Assembly (NCBI RefSeq): GCF_028816455.1
Contig: NZ_CP118246.1
Location: forward strand, 2,358,001-2,422,000
From: Devosia algicola
GTDB lineage: Bacteria; Pseudomonadota; Alphaproteobacteria; Rhizobiales; Devosiaceae
DNA length: 64,000 nt
Reading direction: 5' to 3'
In this document: positions 61,700 to 64,000 of the stretch, piece by piece
Numbering within the stretch: position 1 is the stretch's first letter
Layout of the letters: each line of letters opens with the position of its first letter
Notes under the pieces: generated by a model
The model's input: the letters and a program-made list of their open reading frames with translations, nothing else
Databases searched by the model: none
What the model was told of the DNA's origin: nothing
Program-made: the position numbers and the translations under genes

Positions 61700-62534
61700 G
61701 CGCCGGGCGGGTACGGACAACAGACGCCTTCAAATGCCCTGCCAGAAAGTCACCCATTTCGGCCAACACCGGCGCCCGCCAGCGCAACGGCAGTCCCAAA
61801 CTCATAAGTGTGCCCGGATGCCCTAGATTAGCGAAGTGACGCTCGGTGACCTTAACTCCGACCGCGCGCAATTTCTTGGCCAACGCCACCGTATTGCGCG
61901 GATACACCAACATATCCCTGTCGCCGCTGGCCAACCACATCGGTGGGGCGTCCGGCCCAACCAGATTTATCGGCTGTGTCTTTTTTGGATCGGTCACGGC
62001 GCCGAAAGTGCGTAGGGTAATTTTGCCATCAAAGGGGAAAAAATCATAGGGTCCGGACAGCCCCGCTACCGCCTTGACCCGATCCAGCAGGCCGCGCTCA
62101 GCCAAATATCGCCGATCAAGCGCCAGCATCAACGCATTATAGGCCCCCGCTGAATGCCCCACCAAAGCCATTCGTTCCGGATCGCCGCCATAGTCGGTAA
62201 TATAGTCCGCTACATAGGCAAAGGCATCGCTACAATCGTCCAAAAATCCTGGGTATTCGACCTCGGGCAACAATCTATAGTCGGCGATAACCGTCACATA
62301 ACCCAAGGCCGCAATGGCGCGCCCGACAAAATCATAGTGGCGCCGATCGCCATCGCTCCAGGAACCGCCATAGATAAACTTGACCACCGGCAGTTTTGCA
62401 TGCGACCCGTTGGGCGCGTAAATGTCCAGTTTCTGCCGTGCGGCTGAGCCATAGGCAATGTCTTGAGCAATCTTGGTCGAGCCGCGATCTTTCGGCGACA
62501 GGACATTGATAGCGCCAAGAATGGAGAAATTCAT
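61671..62534 (-). CDS. Alpha/beta-hydrolase, carboxylesterase/BD-FAE-like
   Basis: 287 residues. Oxyanion segment FIYGGSWSDGDRRHYDFVGR, VTVIADYRL, nucleophile GHSAGAY (Ser), acid ASGDRDMLV (Asp) and FANLGHPGTL (His) give a complete catalytic triad in the order expected for the esterase/BD-FAE group. A short-chain or sugar-ester substrate is likely. No signal peptide. Intact. Confidence 0.8.
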   Translation of the reverse strand: MNFSILGAINVLSPKDRGSTKIAQDIAYGSAARQKLDIYAPNGSHAKLPVVKFIYGGSWSDGDRRHYDFVGRAIAALGYVTVIADYRLLPEVEYPGFLDDCSDAFAYVADYITDYGGDPERMALVGHSAGAYNALMLALDRRYLAERGLLDRVKAVAGLSGPYDFFPFDGKITLRTFGAVTDPKKTQPINLVGPDAPPMWLASGDRDMLVYPRNTVALAKKLRAVGVKVTERHFANLGHPGTLMSLGLPLRWRAPVLAEMGDFLAGHLKASVVRTRPALNSFGQPAD

Positions 62535-62682
62535 TGAGGTTGCCCGCTTGTTGCCCGTTAGATTGACTCACAAATCCTATCTGACAAGTGTGCTCAAGCC
62601 GTTAGCAGCTACGCAGTAACCCGCACTTAAGTTTCCACGGGCAATATGGCGGTCCAACTGCCCTTCGGGCTGGGAGTGATCA

Positions 62683-64000
62683 TTGGCCGTATCGGCGAAA
62701 CCAAGCGGCGGACCTCTTGCGGCATCCGCACCAATCGGGGCGTCGGCAACCCAATCTGTCTATGCGCCACTCGCTGACTCAGGCAGTGAACATATTGGCC
62801 GTTTCGACCATGTCACCCACTTGCCCAGCCGCCTTCAGTTCGACGAGTATTTTGCCTGGCGCCGTGACAGCGCCGAGGATCGCCCTGGCACGCTGATATT
62901 GGTTACACTGGCGGATGCGCGTCATTACAATGAAGTTCTGCGCGCACTTGGCATTGCTTTTGCAGAAAACTTCGTGCGCGCCGGCGCCCGGCTGCTGACC
63001 TCGTTATTGCCGACAACCACGCCGATATTCCACGTCAGCGTGCTCAGCTTTGCTTTTATCATCGACCAGTTGTGTCTTGATGCCCATCCCGAGATTGCTA
63101 CAATTATTGCCCACAGCTTTGCCGACGCGATCAATGTCGATGTCATCCCGATCAAAACCCAGGTGGGTGTCGGACTGCTGCCGATCAATGCCGTCCGTAC
63201 TGCTGCTGAATCCCTGCGCGCTGTGCTCACCGCAGCCCAGGACAGCCGCCGCACCGATATCGGCATTGCCTTTTACAATCACGGTTCTGACGCTGCTCAC
63301 TTGCGTGCTTTCCGCATTCTCGCCGATCTGCCCGCCGCTATAGCCGACAGTGGCCAGCTAGCGCTTAATTTCCAGCCGCGCATCCAGTTGCAGACCGGGC
63401 AGTGTAAAGGGGCCGAGGCGCTACTGCGTTGGACCCATCCTGATCTCGGCCCCATATCGCCTGCCGAATTTATTCCGCTGGTTGAACAGACCGCCTTGAT
63501 CGGACCACTGACCGATTGGGTGATCAACACCGCGATGGCCACCAATCGGGCTTTGCTTGATCAAGGCCATAGTCTTCGCGTGTCGATAAACGCGTCGCCT
63601 GTCAATCTATCCGAACCCGGTTTTGACCAAGCGCTCCTTAGCAGTTGCAACGCCCACGGACTGGAACCCTGCCACATCGAGCCTTGAGTTTACCGAAGGC
63701 ACGTTGGCGACCAATTCAAATCGTGCTGTACAGCAACTGGCTCGTCTGCGTGGCGCCGGTATCGACGTTGCACTGGACGACTTTGGTTCCGGATATTCGA
63801 ACCTGTCCTATCTGGACCGCATACCTGCCGACGTCCTCAAGGTCGACCAATCCTTTGTCAGGCCCCTGCGTGAATCCGGTGACGACGACTTCCTGTTGCG
63901 CCAAATCCTGTTGCTGGCCAAGGGCATGGGCTTTCGCGTTTGCGCCGAAGGCGTTGAAACCAAATATGCCCATGACCTGTTGCGCGATTTGGGCTGCGAC
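62683..64000 (+). CDS. Degenerate GGDEF plus active-looking EAL domain protein, runs off the right edge, one frameshift
   Basis: At least 438 residues here; start uncertain (TTG at 62683). Residues ~40-190 have the GGDEF fold start (THLPSRLQFDEYF) but no GGDEF signature. The EAL domain from ~215 has GAEALLRW, NASPVNL, EFTEG, DVALDDFGSGYSNLSYL and LKVDQSFV, the metal and catalytic residues of c-di-GMP phosphodiesterases. Break at 63679-63684 (GAGCCT for GAGCT; repaired CHIELEFTEG). The C-terminal end lies beyond the window. Confidence 0.85.

Noticed and set aside
2344..63684. A real strand-biased mutational process adding C to GAGCT
   Set aside because: It would have inactivated some twenty unrelated genes, several in recently acquired DNA, while leaving everything else unmutated. 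A read-level artefact or modified motif is simpler. Kept only as a remote alternative.

Overview
The window looks like a chromosomal segment of an alphaproteobacterium, most likely Hyphomicrobiales (Devosia-like). This rests on the gene families, the moderately high GC, the style of the solute-binding protein clusters, and an initiator tRNA whose anticodon stem carries the A29:U41 variant known from rhizobia. That placement is inference; there is no rRNA here.

Layout. (1) 1-9.2 kb: a giant type I-secreted RTX adhesin (C-terminus off the left edge) divergent from a TolC-type outer-membrane factor. (2) 9.2-34.9 kb: a large carbohydrate-acid catabolic region. It holds a uronate-dehydrogenase-like SDR, a mannonate-dehydratase-like TIM-barrel enzyme, an Opp/Dpp-type ABC importer, a periplasmic sugar dehydrogenase fused to cytochrome c, three enolase-superfamily dehydratases, a lactonase, a GntR regulator, a CUT1 sugar importer and an RraA-like aldolase. 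A polar-amino-acid-type importer and an (S)-ureidoglycine aminohydrolase follow. (3) 35.1-58.25 kb: a mosaic island that appears to be integrated at the 3' end of the initiator tRNA-Met gene, with a large serine recombinase next to the tRNA. It contains debris of about ten IS elements, a trbI remnant, two toxin-antitoxin pairs, an AbiEii pair, a prokaryotic-Argonaute PIWI remnant, an MFS/DUF899/regulator/propeller cluster, and a glycosyltransferase + ABC exporter pair beside a short Cys/Thr-rich open frame that looks like a RiPP precursor. (4) 58.5-64 kb: a complete IS3-family element, then native genes: aldo/keto reductase, DUF599 membrane protein, alpha/beta-hydrolase and a degenerate-GGDEF/EAL protein.

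The most striking property of the raw sequence is that about twenty otherwise clean genes are broken by the same lesion. In each case one extra C turns GAGCT into GAGCCT. Removing that base restores the expected protein at 22 places listed in the findings, in native and island genes alike. A second, smaller group of frameshifts sits in homopolymers. I therefore treat these genes as probably functional, with a sequence artefact (or an unusual modified motif behind it), and reserve 'pseudogene' for IS and island debris that is truncated independently of this lesion.

How it works together: sugar acids or oligouronides probably enter through the two importers, are oxidised, opened and dehydrated by the SDR, lactonase, UxuA-like and enolase-superfamily enzymes, and are cleaved by the RraA-like aldolase, with the GntR protein divergent from the CUT1 operon as the likely switch. 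The island carries defence/addiction and possibly peptide-natural-product functions.
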